NCBI GenBank assembly: GCA_947034895.1
Contig: OX344763.1
Span: forward strand, 7,008,501 to 7,072,500
Length of the DNA: 64,000 nucleotides
Origin: Rhytidiadelphus loreus
Taxonomy: Eukaryota; Streptophyta; Bryopsida; Hypnales; Hylocomiaceae
Direction of reading: 5' to 3'
Part shown: piece after piece, positions 36,601-48,099 of the stretch
How the letters are laid out: each line of letters starts with the position of its first letter
Position numbering within the stretch: position 1 is the stretch's first letter
Made by a program: the position numbers and the translations under genes
The notes under the pieces: generated by a model
The model's input: only the letters and a program-made list of their open reading frames with translations
The model's database searches: none
Told to the model about the DNA's origin: nothing

Positions 36601-37190
36601 ACAAAAAATCGGTTGAATCTAGGTTAACCTCCAGATCTCAAAGACACCTTATCACATGATACCGAGCGGAATTGTTCGGTTCAAGCTAACCCCAGACTAC
36701 TGTAAAACCGTGAATATCAATATGAAAACCAGATTGACGACTACTGAATCATTTGGGCGACCTGATATACCACAGACCCTATCAACTAATCAGATTTTCT
36801 GTGCAAGCACACAGAAAGTTGATACGATTCAAATTAATGGCTACGACCTGCATTAGGTTAAACCTCATTGATTAAATGCAAAGCCTCAAGCAGATGTGCT
36901 TCAAGTACACCAAACTTGTAAACTTTCATGACAGTCGAATTGTGCTAGCCGGCCAGACGAGAAAGGTAACACGAATCGACGCCACGAAACCAAAAATAAT
37001 TAAAGCACCTGCAATTACTGTACTGTGTGAGCTTCCCAGACGGCGAGAACATAATAAGCGCCAGGTCGATATCACACAGTACTGACAACTCGTACGCCTT
37101 CTTGATAAGCCCATTCCGCCGCTTGGAATACGTCACCTGCCTGTTAGTCGGATTCTCGATCTTCTTAATCTCTAGCTTCACCCTCCCCAT
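33641..37190 (-). CDS. MIKC*-type MADS-box transcription factor, gene 1 (3' end unresolved)
   Basis: Seen, minus strand: exons 37009-37190 (MADS), 36511-36567, 36271-36289 (19 nt), 36041-36111, 35822-35840 (19 nt), 35576-35637, 35080-35188, 34836-34883, 34531-34697 and 33641-34013. They join in phase for 369 codons. The MADS domain (residues 1-60) starts [14 protein letters not shown] and contains [16 protein letters not shown]. The I region reads [20 protein letters not shown]. The K-like region contains [17 protein letters not shown] and [14 protein letters not shown] (coiled coil). The C-terminus has a short polyQ, FLQWNNPE and [10 protein letters not shown]. Known: MIKC* proteins act in gametophyte development and bind MEF2-like CArG boxes as dimers. 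Inference: nuclear DNA-binding regulator with the same role. Intron 7 begins with GC. The last donor (33640, GTATTG) implies at least one more exon; a candidate lies at 33279-33293. Downstream neighbour: gene 2, same strand. Confidence 0.92.
34014..34530 (-). other. Intron 9 of MIKC* gene 1
   Basis: A GTAACC donor at 34530 and CTGCAG acceptor before 34013 bound 517 bp with no coding content. At 34210-34255 there is a degenerate family G-like stretch (CCATTTTGGCAC, GTTAACGAAATAGC). Nothing else was recognised. Confidence 0.6.
34884..35079 (-). other. GC-AG intron 7 of MIKC* gene 1
   Basis: Exon 7 ends at codon AAG and is followed on the minus strand by GCAAGT, the standard context of GC donors. 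The intron ends in TTGCAG before the 48-nt exon [16 protein letters not shown]. At the same position gene 2 uses a normal donor (AAG then GTAATT at 52181). No alternative GT keeps both the frame and the conserved sequence ERVRSRK. Confidence 0.85.
36271..36289 (-). CDS. 19-nt micro-exon 3 of MIKC* gene 1 (KIENLE)
   Basis: CAG before and GTACGT after bound 19 nt that complete the split Arg codon and add KIENLE. This joins HERNKR to YLHKALKKL, as expected for the end of the I region. Gene 2 has a 19-nt exon in the same place and phase (52886-52904, reading TNQNLE). Such short exons are easily missed by gene predictors. Confidence 0.85.
37009..37190 (-). CDS. Exon 1 of MIKC* gene 1: MADS domain
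   Basis: This 182-nt exon encodes the 60-residue MADS domain plus two bases of the next codon and is followed by GTGCTT. Its length and phase match exon 1 of gene 2 exactly. The protein differs from gene 2 only at CDIDL versus CDIDV. Intact [18 protein letters not shown] and no stops argue that the gene is functional. Confidence 0.95.
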
Positions 37191-38398
37191 CTCTACTGCC
37201 TCTCAAAGTCCCAATTCTCCCAGTCCCTCCTCTCTCGTCCACCACCAAAGAATTGACCGAAATCGCAACTTAACCTTCAATCCACGGGGACCAGGGCTAC
37301 GCACTGGCTGGAACGACTGTCTGTCTACTTAATTATTGATGGCGCGGCCGTGAACGGCTGCCCCGCATCTCCCCGTCGTGGTAACTGTCACAAGAGGAAT
37401 CCTCTCGGGGTTCAGTCGGAGTTGCATGGCTCCGAAGTGGACCTCGCACAAGATCCATTCCTGAAGCTTATGCTAAGCTAGACAGTGAGCATACACTCGA
37501 GGCGGGTGGGCGGCTCCGAGTGGATTGAAGCTAAGGGTGGAACCGTGTTGCGATTGACAACACGGTCACCAGCGAGTAACTGTCTGAGCGACCAAGCAAG
37601 TGAGGTAGGGTGGGTTGGAGTCTGTGGAGTCCAGTGAGCACGCGTGATGAGGGAATGGGCGTTGTTGTCGAGCTGGCCAGCACGGCATCCTGTTAGTAAA
37701 GTATCCCGGCCCAAGAGCTGGGCTGGCTGGCTTCCAGGCTAGCTGCGGAGCTTGGAGCTCTGGAGGTTGTCGCCAATGCCATGGTGGTGGGGTCCGATTG
37801 TGCTGCAAAGCAGGAGCTCCGAATCTAAAGATAGGTTTCCAAGGTGGCGATCAGGCGATGGGTCTAATGCAGCTCCGCAGCTTCCGCCGGGTGGTCCAAC
37901 TTGCGGGTGGGATCTGCCTGCCTTTTGTCCCCCTTGCATCCAACTTTTGGGGACTTTTTTTTTCTTCTGTTTTGACACACATGAACTGAAGGAGACTTCA
38001 TTGCAACTGAAGAGTGAAATACTACGAATTGACCCCAGCCGAATAAGTTACGGCCTGGAGGGGAGTCAGCAAGTCTTTGGGGGACTTTTCCATCCAGGGC
38101 ATCGATCAGGCAGCACTTCAGCAGACTTTTGTCTGTCTCCACGCCCAGGCTTTGAAACAGTGCAACAGGAAGTTCAATACTTCAATATTGACACAAAGCT
38201 CGATATGAACATGAAATTCTGCACGAGGGTAGCGTGGGTCCCTGGAACTCTGTTGAAGCACACAAGAATCAATATCGACGCTCAAAGGAAAGAATAATTT
38301 TTCCGGTGTAGACACTTACGGAAGTGTGACCGCCTCATCGATTTAAGGTTGTATGGGAGGCTCGTGGCTTAGTTAAGAATGTTGTACACTCATATTAA
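37191..38398. other. 5' flank of MIKC* gene 1, low-copy
   Basis: GC-balanced sequence upstream of the gene 1 start (gene on minus), so it should hold the 5' UTR and promoter. A 181-codon plus-strand reading frame (37752-38297) lies here, but it has no recognisable domain and is treated as chance. The stretch ends abruptly at the TTAA that begins MITE D2. Confidence 0.5.
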
Positions 38399-39206
38399 CC
38401 CCTAAGTGCCTAAGCCTTTCCAAGTGTGTTTTTCGGTTTTTCTCATGAAAAAAGAGCATAGGCTTATAGTTATCCCCATTGAAGCAAATTGATTTTTTTT
38501 CAAAATCTAACCGTATGGATGTTTAAAGAGCTTGCTTATTGGTATGCACAAAAATTTTGAGTGCAAAATTGCATAAGAGTTTTCAGATTATAACAAGAGA
38601 AATGTACATTTTCTATTTTTAGTATATTGCCCCTCCCCACAATGTTTCAAAAATTTGCACATAAAAGTTTTTTGGGATTGGAGGTGACATGAACAACTAC
38701 AAATTGTGTTAGCACACTAAAATGCCCTTTCAAAAAACTTAATATCACTTGAAAAGCTATTAAATTCATTACACAATTCACCTTGCAATTGTTGAGATGC
38801 AAATTTTTTTATAAGCATAAATCACAAATAACTCCAAATGAAGACTTGCTTGTTTAAATTTTCAATGGTGAAAATCATGAAAACACTTTACTCTTTCCAT
38901 TGGGACCATTTTCAAAGCAAATGGATAAGTACAAATTTTAAGATCTCAAATCAAATGAAATTGCTCAAAGTTGGAAAATGAAGTAAATTAGTAAGCTTTA
39001 CTCTTCCACTAATGGACATATATGGCTTTAAAGACCTCTCAACAATCAAATATGTACCTTTTTTAGTGAAAAATGAAAATTTTAATAGTTAACCCTAAAA
39101 ACTGCCCGAATTTTTTTTTAAACTGGCCAAATGAATTTAACTGCCCACTACCAAATGAGCCTGAAATTTTAGACCGACCATATTTGGTTGCCCAGGCATT
39201 TAGGGG
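38399..39206 (-). mobile_element. TTAA-flanked MITE D2, 808 bp, inverse of D1
   Basis: TTAA 38395-38398 and 39207-39210 flank CCCCTAAGTGCCTAAGCC and GCCCAGGCATTTAGGGG. The interior is collinear with the reverse complement of D1 (GACCGACCATATTTGG near the right end). Placed at the edge of the gene 1 island. Confidence 0.88.
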
Positions 39207-39500
39207 TTAATTGGAAATTATGAATCATGTGTGTAAATTGTGAGCACACTAATATAAACATTTCCAATATTTTAGATAAATTCAATGTAATGTTGTCTAT
39301 TGTATTTTCATACTATTTCAAAAAATATGATTGCCACCCAACTTTCATCCAAATGGTCATATTATGTCATTAAAAGAGTGAGGCATATCTTGGCTAGAAA
39401 TTGTGAAAACTGAAAAACTATCACTTTGGGACTTTGGGAGTTTAGGGGGCAATGGGAAAAAACGAAAAAATGAAAAAAAAAATGTTTTTAATTCAAAATT

Positions 39501-39864
39501 CCATTAGAGAAAAAATGAGGCCTCCAAAGGGTTGCTCCAGCATTCCTTAAAGGACCCTGAAATTTTGGGGGGGGGTTGCAAAAAAAATCGTTTTTCCCTA
39601 TTTCCACCCCCCTGAATGTGAAGTGGCAGTAACGCAAAAATAAAAATTAATGAATAAAAAATTGATTAAAATTTTTTTTAAAATAAAAATCCAAGTTGAA
39701 ATAAATAAATAAATAAATAAATCGCAAAAAATGGCAGATTTTGAGATATTCACCTTGGCTAACATCAAAGGTGCGGTACTTTTGGGGGTGACAGACCAAG
39801 CTCAAAATAGCTTGGTCTATCACCATGAGGCAACCCTCTGGAAGCCTCATTTTTTTTCTAATGG
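39501..39864. mobile_element. Family E-related inverted-repeat element, 364 bp
   Basis: Left CCATTAGAGAAAAAATGAGG and right end, reverse-complemented, CCATTAGAAAAAAAATGAGG extend inward through CTTCCAGAGGGTTGC-like arms (about 33 bp). A nested hairpin GTGACAGACCAAGCT / AGCTTGGTCTATCAC lies at 39787-39823. Confidence 0.75.
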
Positions 39865-40034
39865 ACCTTACAAATTTGTATTAGATTACTATGAAAATAT
39901 GTGGAAAAAACTCATAAACTTCGATTGAACAAATTGAAAGATTATAACTTTTGAAATTAGAAGAGTTTTTTTCTAACCTACTCACTTGCACAATAGGGCC
40001 AATAAACTTTAATTCCTCCTGACCTCTTAGAGTT

Positions 40035-40097
40035 AGATTTTTATACTACACATGTTTTTTTAGATTACATCTTATCTCATGTGTAGTATAAAAATCT
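40035..40097. repeat. Hairpin with perfect 20-bp arms
   Basis: AGATTTTTATACTACACATG (40035-40054) is the exact reverse complement of 40078-40097, with a 23-bp loop. Could be the end of a small foldback element; no flanking duplication seen. Confidence 0.75.
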
Positions 40098-40688
40098 ACC
40101 AAATTTCAAGAGTAATCTTTACAAACCCACTAAATTTTAAAAGTAGAGGAGGAATTTTGCAATGCTACCTAAGTATCTAAGGCTAAAGGCCTAAAGGTAC
40201 CCGTGTTGCCCAAAAGTTTAAGGCATTACAATTTTTTATTTAGACACTAGATTAGAAAAAAAATCAATTCCTAGTGTGCCAGTTTTCTATTAAGGGGGCA
40301 CACATTCACACCTTGTGTCAAAATTTTGTAAACATTTGACCAAAATTGACTTCATACATTACTACCCAAGATCTCTTGCTTACATTTATTTGGTCCTATA
40401 GAGTTTAAGTATGCCTCCTTCATCCAATCCTTTCAATTAGTGTAAGAAGGTCTTCCATGTACCATTCCCTTTGACATCATAATTGAATTTAGCTTAGTAA
40501 ATCTTGTCATATTCTCTAAAATGGTTAAATTTTAAGAAATCGGCATTTTCTTGTATACAAAATCAATCTCAAGTTTTATGATTTTATATAGTGGCATGTG
40601 AAAATTTCATTGCTATGAAATATACTTTATCCAAGAAAGTTACACACATGGAAGAAAGTGAGATAAGGTCCAAATATAAAGCAATATA

Positions 40689-40842
40689 GGCAATTTCGTT
40701 AAAATGGTGGTATTCCAATATAATGGCACCACATTCCATTAAAATGGCACTGCATTTGTTAGAAAATAACACTACATTCCGGTAAAATGGCACACATTCC
40801 ATTAAAATGGCAAAAAACTGCCGCCATTTTAACGAAATTGCC
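40689..40842. mobile_element. Family G MITE, 154 bp, with internal repeats
   Basis: GGCAATTTCGTTAAAATGG and its inverse at the right are intact. Flanks are TATA and TATC. The interior is a run of the terminal motif (ATTCCATTAAAATGGCA-like units, four or five copies), so the element seems to have grown from its own end. Confidence 0.85.
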
Positions 40843-41769
40843 TATCAATTTTCTTTGTGGTAACAGAGAAACACAGAAGAATGTCCATTGTAATTACAAA
40901 GAATAAAATTCATGTGTTCTTATCTTTCCTCCCAAATGGCAACGAATGTCACAAATCCCATGTGAGTCCAAGAGAGAAATGTAAGGAAGTAAAATAAACA
41001 TCCTCCAACTCTAACAAGTAGCTACTCTGCAAAAGGTTTTGTAACTAAAACATTATATCACCAGCATGTTCTATTTCTCCTACTTAAATACCTTCAAATT
41101 CTTTACATGATGTAGTTTCTAGAAATACAAATCATCTTCTCCTTTGATCCAAAGTCAACAAACACAACCTGTAGTTTTGAAGTAATGTTGTAAATAATTT
41201 GTAATCAACATAATTAGAATCCACATTCAAAGATATGTAGATTTGATATTGCTCCTATGTCCACATTCATTGAATCTTTAAAAGTTGTTGGTATTTTAAA
41301 ATTCAATATTGAAACAAGTAATACAAGCATCATCTTCCATAGTTCCATATAGATGGGCAATATTGAAATTAGATTGGACTAGCTCACTTTTTTCTACACT
41401 AGTAGAATGGAGGTATAATTTGAATCCTATGCCATAGAGTTAGAACTTGATTCAAGAGGCTCACATATGTAGGCACCAAGCTAGTGTCCATAAGGGCCTT
41501 TAGCTCTAAGCTCTTCAATCACACTATAATAGTATAATTCCTTGGTACTCAAACACCTCACATAGTCACATTTTCTACTAGTGCTAGATCCAGTCATGAA
41601 CAATAACATTCATGAACTCGAAGGCAAGAACTCCTTTTTGCTTCCCACTAATTAAGGCTTTCAAAATTCACTGTGAATCTATTCTACAATGAATCATGGA
41701 TAAAGTCCACGAATTGTTGGTCACTGTACCACAAATCATTCTTGTTATGTACAATGACACTCTACAACA

Positions 41770-42520
41770 AGCTTAAGAACCTTGTCTGAGGACACCGGGA
41801 TGAAAAATTGGAGGTAACTTAACGTATAGGAAAGAGAAAATGGAAGAAACTGAACCCACTGAAGCAACGTCTGGAGTGAAAACTACAGTGCTGCGCAGGG
41901 CGGGCGGGCGGGCGGGCGGGCGGGCGGGCGGGCGGGGTTCAGTTGTCCGGAGAAACCGAAGTGAACTTATAAGTTGAGAAGTTGGTCACGTCGTCGACGT
42001 TTGCAATGTCAGAAGCTAGCCGGTGTGGAAGACTACTACAGTACTGTTTCAGGATCCTACTTCACCGCGGCCTTTCAGTTGTTCACACGCAGTTGACGGA
42101 TATCATGCTGCTGAGTGGGTCCTCAGCCCTCCTCGGAGCCCGGACGGAGGCAGCCGTAACTCTCCACTTCTTTGCTATTCTCGATCATCTTCCACGCTTC
42201 CGGCCGGCTACTGCACCTGCCCAGCCAGCTTCCGTCCATGTTGCCCAGACAGACAAAATCAGTTTGGGAAATTCTTCACCATGATACTGTCGTTACCACA
42301 CTGACTGTAACTCTTACCGTATTCTCTAAGGCAGGCATCAGCACTATTTCGTCTCCTGAATGTGGGTGAACGTCCGTGTAGAATTGGAATCCGAAATGAA
42401 TTTTCATGATCGTTCCATTCACGACAGGGAGTTTGATATTGTTTCTACCTCTCTTTGAGCAGGAAGTACAAAAGAGGTTACTGTTTAGGAGTAGTTTTGT
42501 CTTGGTGTCAAACTATAAAA
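41770..42520. other. Isolated low-copy island within the MITE block
   Basis: Composition switches to GC-balanced for about 750 bp, with the CGGG tract at its start. Three overlapping short frames (60-100 codons) have no domain. No splice-consistent gene was found. May be an isolated regulatory or non-coding transcription unit. Confidence 0.4.
41898..41937 (+). repeat. (CGGG)n tract, about ten units
   Basis: Uninterrupted GGGC tetranucleotides on plus. Four or more G3 runs separated by single C make a strong G-quadruplex candidate. It lies in a small GC-balanced island (41,770-42,520). Confidence 0.95.
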
Positions 42521-42522
42521 CC

Positions 42523-42910
42523 AAAATTTTGTTAAAATGGCGGTATTCCTTAAACCTGGCACTTTTATGCTTATATTTTAACCCTTAAACATCGAGGAGG
42601 ACGTTTGGCGTCCAATGGATGACAAGGAATCCTTGTAGTAGGACAGAGGTGTAACTATACATCCTCGGAATTTTGTCTTGAAAAGGGGAGGTCTTCTATA
42701 ATAGTTTGACTTTCAATGAGTACTTTTGCTATTTCTAAAGCCCATGACTCACACAGTAATGAAAAAGGATGATTTCCAAGGTCACCCCTTTGTCCTTTAA
42801 GGGTTAAATCATGTGGTTTGAAATTTAAACAAGTCCTAAACTTTAGAGCTAAAGAAGGAAATGAATGGAATAATGGCATATGGAATACTACCATTTTAAC
42901 AAAAATTCCC
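42523..42910. mobile_element. Family G MITE interrupted by F1
   Basis: Left TTTTGTTAAAATGGCGGTATTCC and right GGAATACTACCATTTTAAC are facing family G ends. F1 (42582-42803) is inserted between them at a TTAA. Confidence 0.75.
42582..42803 (+). mobile_element. TTAA-flanked MITE F1, 222 bp
   Basis: TTAA 42578-42581 and 42804-42807 flank CCCTTAAACATCGAGGAGGAC and TTTGTCCTTTAAGGG. Same length as F2. Insertion into a family G copy shows that it is the younger of the two. Confidence 0.88.
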
Positions 42911-43744
42911 ATACCAGTATAAGCAACCAATAAGTTTAAGTCCATTGTTAAAAATAGTTTTCAAAAATTGGAAACTTGCTTGGTAGCTAACAATTCTGAT
43001 TCTAGAAAACAATTGTTGAAGATTCACTTAGGAAAATTAGAATTTCTTTTGTCTCATTCATTGTTTTGGAGCTTTTGGATGATTCACCTCACACAAAGTT
43101 CACCTTAACCACTAAGATACATTCACACCATAGAACACTATTTAGTAGTACTCTTTACTCGCTTTGAATTGAAGAATTGAAAGACAAGTATCCATAAATG
43201 AATTCCAAGAGGACAAGAAGTAGCTTACACTAAAGATAATCCCCTTGCTTTGAGATAATACCCTTTGGCCTCTATTAATATTATTTTAGAAAAGACATTA
43301 GACATGTACATCATGTTTAACAAAATTTTGGCAAAGAAAAATATTTTAACTTTTTTAAAACTTTTGTTATCAATAGTCAACAAATGGTGTTGTTTTCCTC
43401 ACAAATTTTATATTTGAATGATATGACTACAAGTGTTTCAAATGAACTTTTGAAGGAATTCTACATCACTCAATTGCATGGAAAGATAAACATTCTAAAA
43501 TGATGAAATTAGAATTTTTATGATATTTTGAAAGAAACTTTTCAATAATTCATTAAGGGATGCTACTTCAATAAACATCCAATGTTGACTTTGAAGTTTC
43601 TTGAAAGCGCTTCAAAAAGTGGCATGAAATCAAGCACTTCATAGAACCTGCACCCTCCCTCCAAATTCTCCAATCTCAATACTTCATTGTTTGGAAGTCT
43701 ATTTTATCACTCTTAGGATTAAGATGTGCACATTTTGTATGAAT

Positions 43745-43894
43745 CACTACAAGAAAACGAGGGCATATACAACTTGTCCACTATGACTTTACCAACAACA
43801 ATGGCTGCAAAACGATTGCAAATCGTTTTGCAGTCATTTTTGTAGGTGAAGTCATAGTGGACAAGTTGTATATGCCTTCATTTTTTTTGTAGTG
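43745..43894. mobile_element. CACTA-type hairpin MITE, 150 bp
   Basis: CACTACAAGAAAACGAGGGC at the left and an inverse of about 45 bp at the right (..TTTTTTTTGTAGTG). AAT direct duplication at 43742-43744 and 43895-43897. CACTACAAGAAAA ends with 3-bp duplications are characteristic of CACTA (EnSpm) elements. Confidence 0.92.
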
Positions 43895-44210
43895 AATGTA
43901 CTTTGAGAGACTTGACATCTAGTGGATAGTGATGTGTATTTTTTAAAGCTTTTTATGATATTTACATAAAACAAATGAAGTACATACAAATTTATTATTC
44001 TTTAATGATGTAATTAGCTTGGTCATTCACTACTTCATGAATGTTGTGCAAAATTATGAAATGATTTGTGCCAAGATAAAAAGAGTAAGAAAATTTTCAG
44101 CAATGAAAAATTGTTAGGATTCTTGTCAAGCTATTATTTATTTTGCCACGGGTGATTCAAATTTCCTTTGTACCAAATTGAGTACCAAACCAAATACCAA
44201 ACTCTCTTGA

Positions 44211-45312
44211 CCCCTAAGTGCCTAGGCCTTTCCAAGTGTATTTTTCCTATAAAAAAAAGAGCATGGGCTTGTAGTTATTACAAATGAAGCAAGTTTTTAT
44301 TTTTTTCAAAATCTAACCATATAGATGTTTAAAGAGCTTGCTTATTGTTATGCATACCAATTTTGAGTGTGAAATTGCATAGGAGTTGTGAGATTATAAC
44401 AAAAGAAATGTATGCATTCTATTTTTAGTATATTATTCCTCCCCACAATGTTTCAAAAATTTGCATATAATTTTTTTTGTGATGGGAGGTGACATGAACA
44501 ACTACAAATAGTGCTAGTACACTAAAATACACTTTCAAAAAACTTAATTTCACATGAGAAGTTATCAAACTCATTACACAATCCACCTTGCAATTGTTGA
44601 AATGCAATATTGTTTGATAAGTAGAAATTGCAAAGAACTCCAAATCAGCACATGAGTGTTTAAATTTTCAATGCTAAAATCAAGAAAACACTTTACTCTT
44701 TCCATTGGGACCATTTTCAAAGCAAATGGATAGGTACAATTTTTTAGATCTCAAATCAAGTGAAATTGGCAAACTTTACTCAAAGCCGGGAAATGAAGTA
44801 AAATTGACAAGCTCATTAGATGGTTTCCCGGGCCTCCAGGAGACTACGAGTTCTACTGCTATGAGAATGCAAAGAACGTCATTGCTGGCCTAACACCTCA
44901 GTGGTCATACGTGGCCGAGAGTCTACTAGCAAATTTTTGGGAAAAAATATTAAACTTCTTTTTACATTTGAAGAATTTAAATTTTTTTTTTTTTTTTTAA
45001 TTTTTTTTCGGGACAACTGGACGTCCTTCACTGCGGGGGAATAGTGAAGGGAAACAACCCTCAAACGGTCTCTTGGAGGCCTGAAATAACATGTAATGTT
45101 TACACTTCACTAATAGTACATATATATGTTTGAGGACCTCTCGAAAATCAAATATCTACCTTTTCAATAAACAAAAATGATAGTTTCCAATAATTTACTT
45201 TCGAAACTACTTATAAATTTTTTCTAAATGGTCAAAAGAATTTAATTGCCCACAACAAAATGAGTCTAAAATTTCAAATTGACCATATATGGGGGTGCAT
45301 CATTCAAACATT
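44211..45312 (-). mobile_element. TTAA-type MITE D3 with nested family E copy
   Basis: CCCCTAAGTGCCTAGGCC follows TTGA (44207-44210). The interior is collinear with D2. The right end is eroded (GACCATATATGG.. then CATTTTAGA). The family E element at 44814-45098 interrupts it. Confidence 0.75.
44814..45098. mobile_element. Family E MITE nested in D3, 285 bp
   Basis: CATTAGATGGTTTCCCGGGCC at the left faces CATTACATGTTATTTCAGGCC (reverse complement of the right end). Comparison with D2 shows the empty site between AAGCT and TTTAC, with no long duplication. Confidence 0.8.
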
Positions 45313-46080
45313 TTAGATTTGAAAATGCTACATTTGCAAAATGTATTTCACCTCTATGTTAAAAGAACATTCTATAAGAATATGAAATTTTGACTAACAT
45401 TAAAAAAGTTAGCAATTATTTTGAATATATTTATATTTTTTAAATACTACATCGTTGTTAAATATAAAATTGGCCATTGTTTATAACACTACTAAATGGT
45501 GGAAGAAGACTAAAAACTAATATAGCTTTAACATCCACATGAATGAAGAGTCTCAGATACAGGGGATTAGGAGATGGTTCCACTCTATAAGTTATGTCAA
45601 GTAACATAGGTAATAAATGCAATATTTGATACCCCCGTTAGAGGTACAGAAACGTCAGGACACCAATAACATAACCAAAACTAATAAATTAAATCTTCAA
45701 ACTCCAAAAGGAATGGTTTAGGGCTGTGATTTTTGCATTATACATCCAAAATATTTGAGATCCACAAATAAATCAAATGCATAACTGAACCATTTTTATA
45801 CATTAAGTAATTTTTCTTCATTTTCCAAAAGAAATGTTTATAAGCAATTCATATGGAATATAATTTGCTTGAGGGTCTACTTTTGTCATTATAGTACTAT
45901 GTTTGAACCCAAAGAAAGATTAGAAGTGAAAATTTGGATTTGAAATCAACCACTTAAATTACACTAAATAACAAAGAGTTTTCCAGAAAATAATAAACCT
46001 CCTCATTCATGTGCTCCAAATGCACTTCTTTGTCAGTGTGGCAACATAAGGATTGTAGAATTAATTTTATTGAGATTTAC
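45313..46080. other. AT-rich spacer, nothing recognised
   Basis: CpG-poor, only short frames and no paired termini. Likely decayed repeats. Confidence 0.35.
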
Positions 46081-47011
46081 CCCCTAAAGTCCCAAGGCCC
46101 TTTCTCATCAAAATCCACTCAAAATTGTCATTTCTATTACAAAGAGCATAAATCCTTAACAAACTTTTTTTTGCATGCTTAACCACGGGATCTTGCAGTA
46201 TACTAGTATAAGAATATATGAAAGAAATTTCAAGAAATTTGACAAGTTAGGTTGCAAGATATTTGTGTTTAAAGTAAAGAAAGCGTTTTTTTCACACATT
46301 GTGTGACTAAATTACAAGACTTTGAATCTTCTTTGCATAAAAATGTTGCACTTCAAATCTTGAATCTTGTCTTGAATTCTGAAATTTTATATTGAAGAAT
46401 TGAATTGAAATTCTAAGAAAAGAATTCAAGAAAGAGAAACTTGATCTTCATTTTTTTTAAATTTATTAAGTAGAAGCAAATACAAAATTGAAGGAAAAAC
46501 TAAATCGTTAATAGCTATAAGATGAGAATTGAAATACACTAATTCCAACAGTGAGATTGTTTTAGCAAGCATGTTAATCCTTGTGGAACTTCTTCTTTTT
46601 GAAATTTTTGAAAATTGAGTTCAAAAACAAATCTAATACTCCAAATGATATTTTCTCAGGAAGATGTTGTAATTGCCTACAAAACAAGATGTTTTATAAC
46701 TAATCTACATCACTAATCAAAGCTTTCCAAGTAGACAAATTTATAAAAATATATAATCTATAAATTTTCAATTTTTAATTTTAATTTTTTGTAGATCTTT
46801 TGAATTTATAGTAAATTCTATTTTGTATTTACAACAACATAACTTTTGCTCTAGGACATCGATTGAAATATAAATCATATTCTCCAAATGTTAATGTATT
46901 TTTTTTCTCTTAACAAAATATTTCAAAAAATTGTGCCTAAAATTGAGATTATAGGAAATGAACCTTCTAGAACTTTCATTTATAACCCAAGGGGACAATG
47001 GAATTTTAGAG
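46081..47011 (+). mobile_element. TTAA-type MITE A3, 931 bp
   Basis: Left CCCCTAAAGTCCCAAGGCCC after TTAC; right GGGGACAATGGAATTTTAGAG before TTTC. The interior aligns with A2 throughout (for example CAGTGAGATTGTTTTAGCAAGC). More diverged than A1 and A2, so older. Confidence 0.75.
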
Positions 47012-48099
47012 TTTCATTGGAGAAATGAAAGACCATTAAGGTAAAACAACCCATTGTGGTTAGAATTAGGAGTTTGGCTTCATGTTGTTCCTAAAAAATT
47101 TCAATTTTTTCCCCACATTAAAGCAACTGTAAGAAACAATAAGAGCAATTGAAATTATATATTTTTGACAAAGTATAAATTTGCTATGAATTTTTCAAGT
47201 GTTCAATGCATTATGGCTCAAAAGAGTTTGTAGACTATCCCAGAACCAACAAAATTTGAATCCATGATTCTCATTTTGTTCACCTAAAGCAATCATGATC
47301 TTTTCTAACATGGAAGGCCTAAAAAGTCAATTCTTACAATGATTTTCACACTAAAAAGTTGGAAGTTCCTAATGAAGTCACTAATCACTTCTATTACTAT
47401 CATATAAGACATGCATTGTGGTCCAAATCTTGCGTATTGGAAACCCCCATAATGGGATCATTTCCTAGGTGTCTACTAGGGATCATCTGACCACAATGGA
47501 TTGTTCTACTTTATACTTGAAAAACTGATCTAAACTTTGTTGATCCATTTTTCTAAAAATTTATGTTAGAATATAGATTAATCAAATTTTGAGAACAAAT
47601 CATTTTTTCAAATTATATATATAATACATTTTGCAGAAAACATATTTTTTGTATGGACAAAGAAGGAAAATTATAGAATATCAACAAAATATTTATAGTT
47701 TTTGGAAAACTAAATAATTATTAGACAAAGAATGTTGAACTTGCCTTCTAGGTATGGTAGAAGAACACATCAGTATTTCAACTTGTGCATAGAGACCATA
47801 TCAATTTGGAACGTATTTGGAAGTCTAAATGAAATTTTTTCAATGAAAAATGACAATTAAAAGAAAAAAAGGAGCTATTTAACTTGTTTGAGTTGAAATT
47901 TAGAAGACTAATATGTACATAATTTTGTAACCAATAATATAAAATCTATAAATCTTGATTTGCATTTAAAGTAATCCTTCCACACATCTACATCAAAAAT
48001 ATCAACCATAGGATCACAAGATTAGCATCGCAATTGGTAACTTGGAAATCAATAAAAATCCAAGTTATACTCCTCAACCATTTAGAAGTTAGCATTGAA

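Noticed and set aside
37752..38297. 181-codon plus-strand frame upstream of MIKC* gene 1
   Set aside because: No recognisable domain or splice partners, overlaps the expected 5' leader and promoter of gene 1, and long frames arise by chance in GC-balanced DNA.
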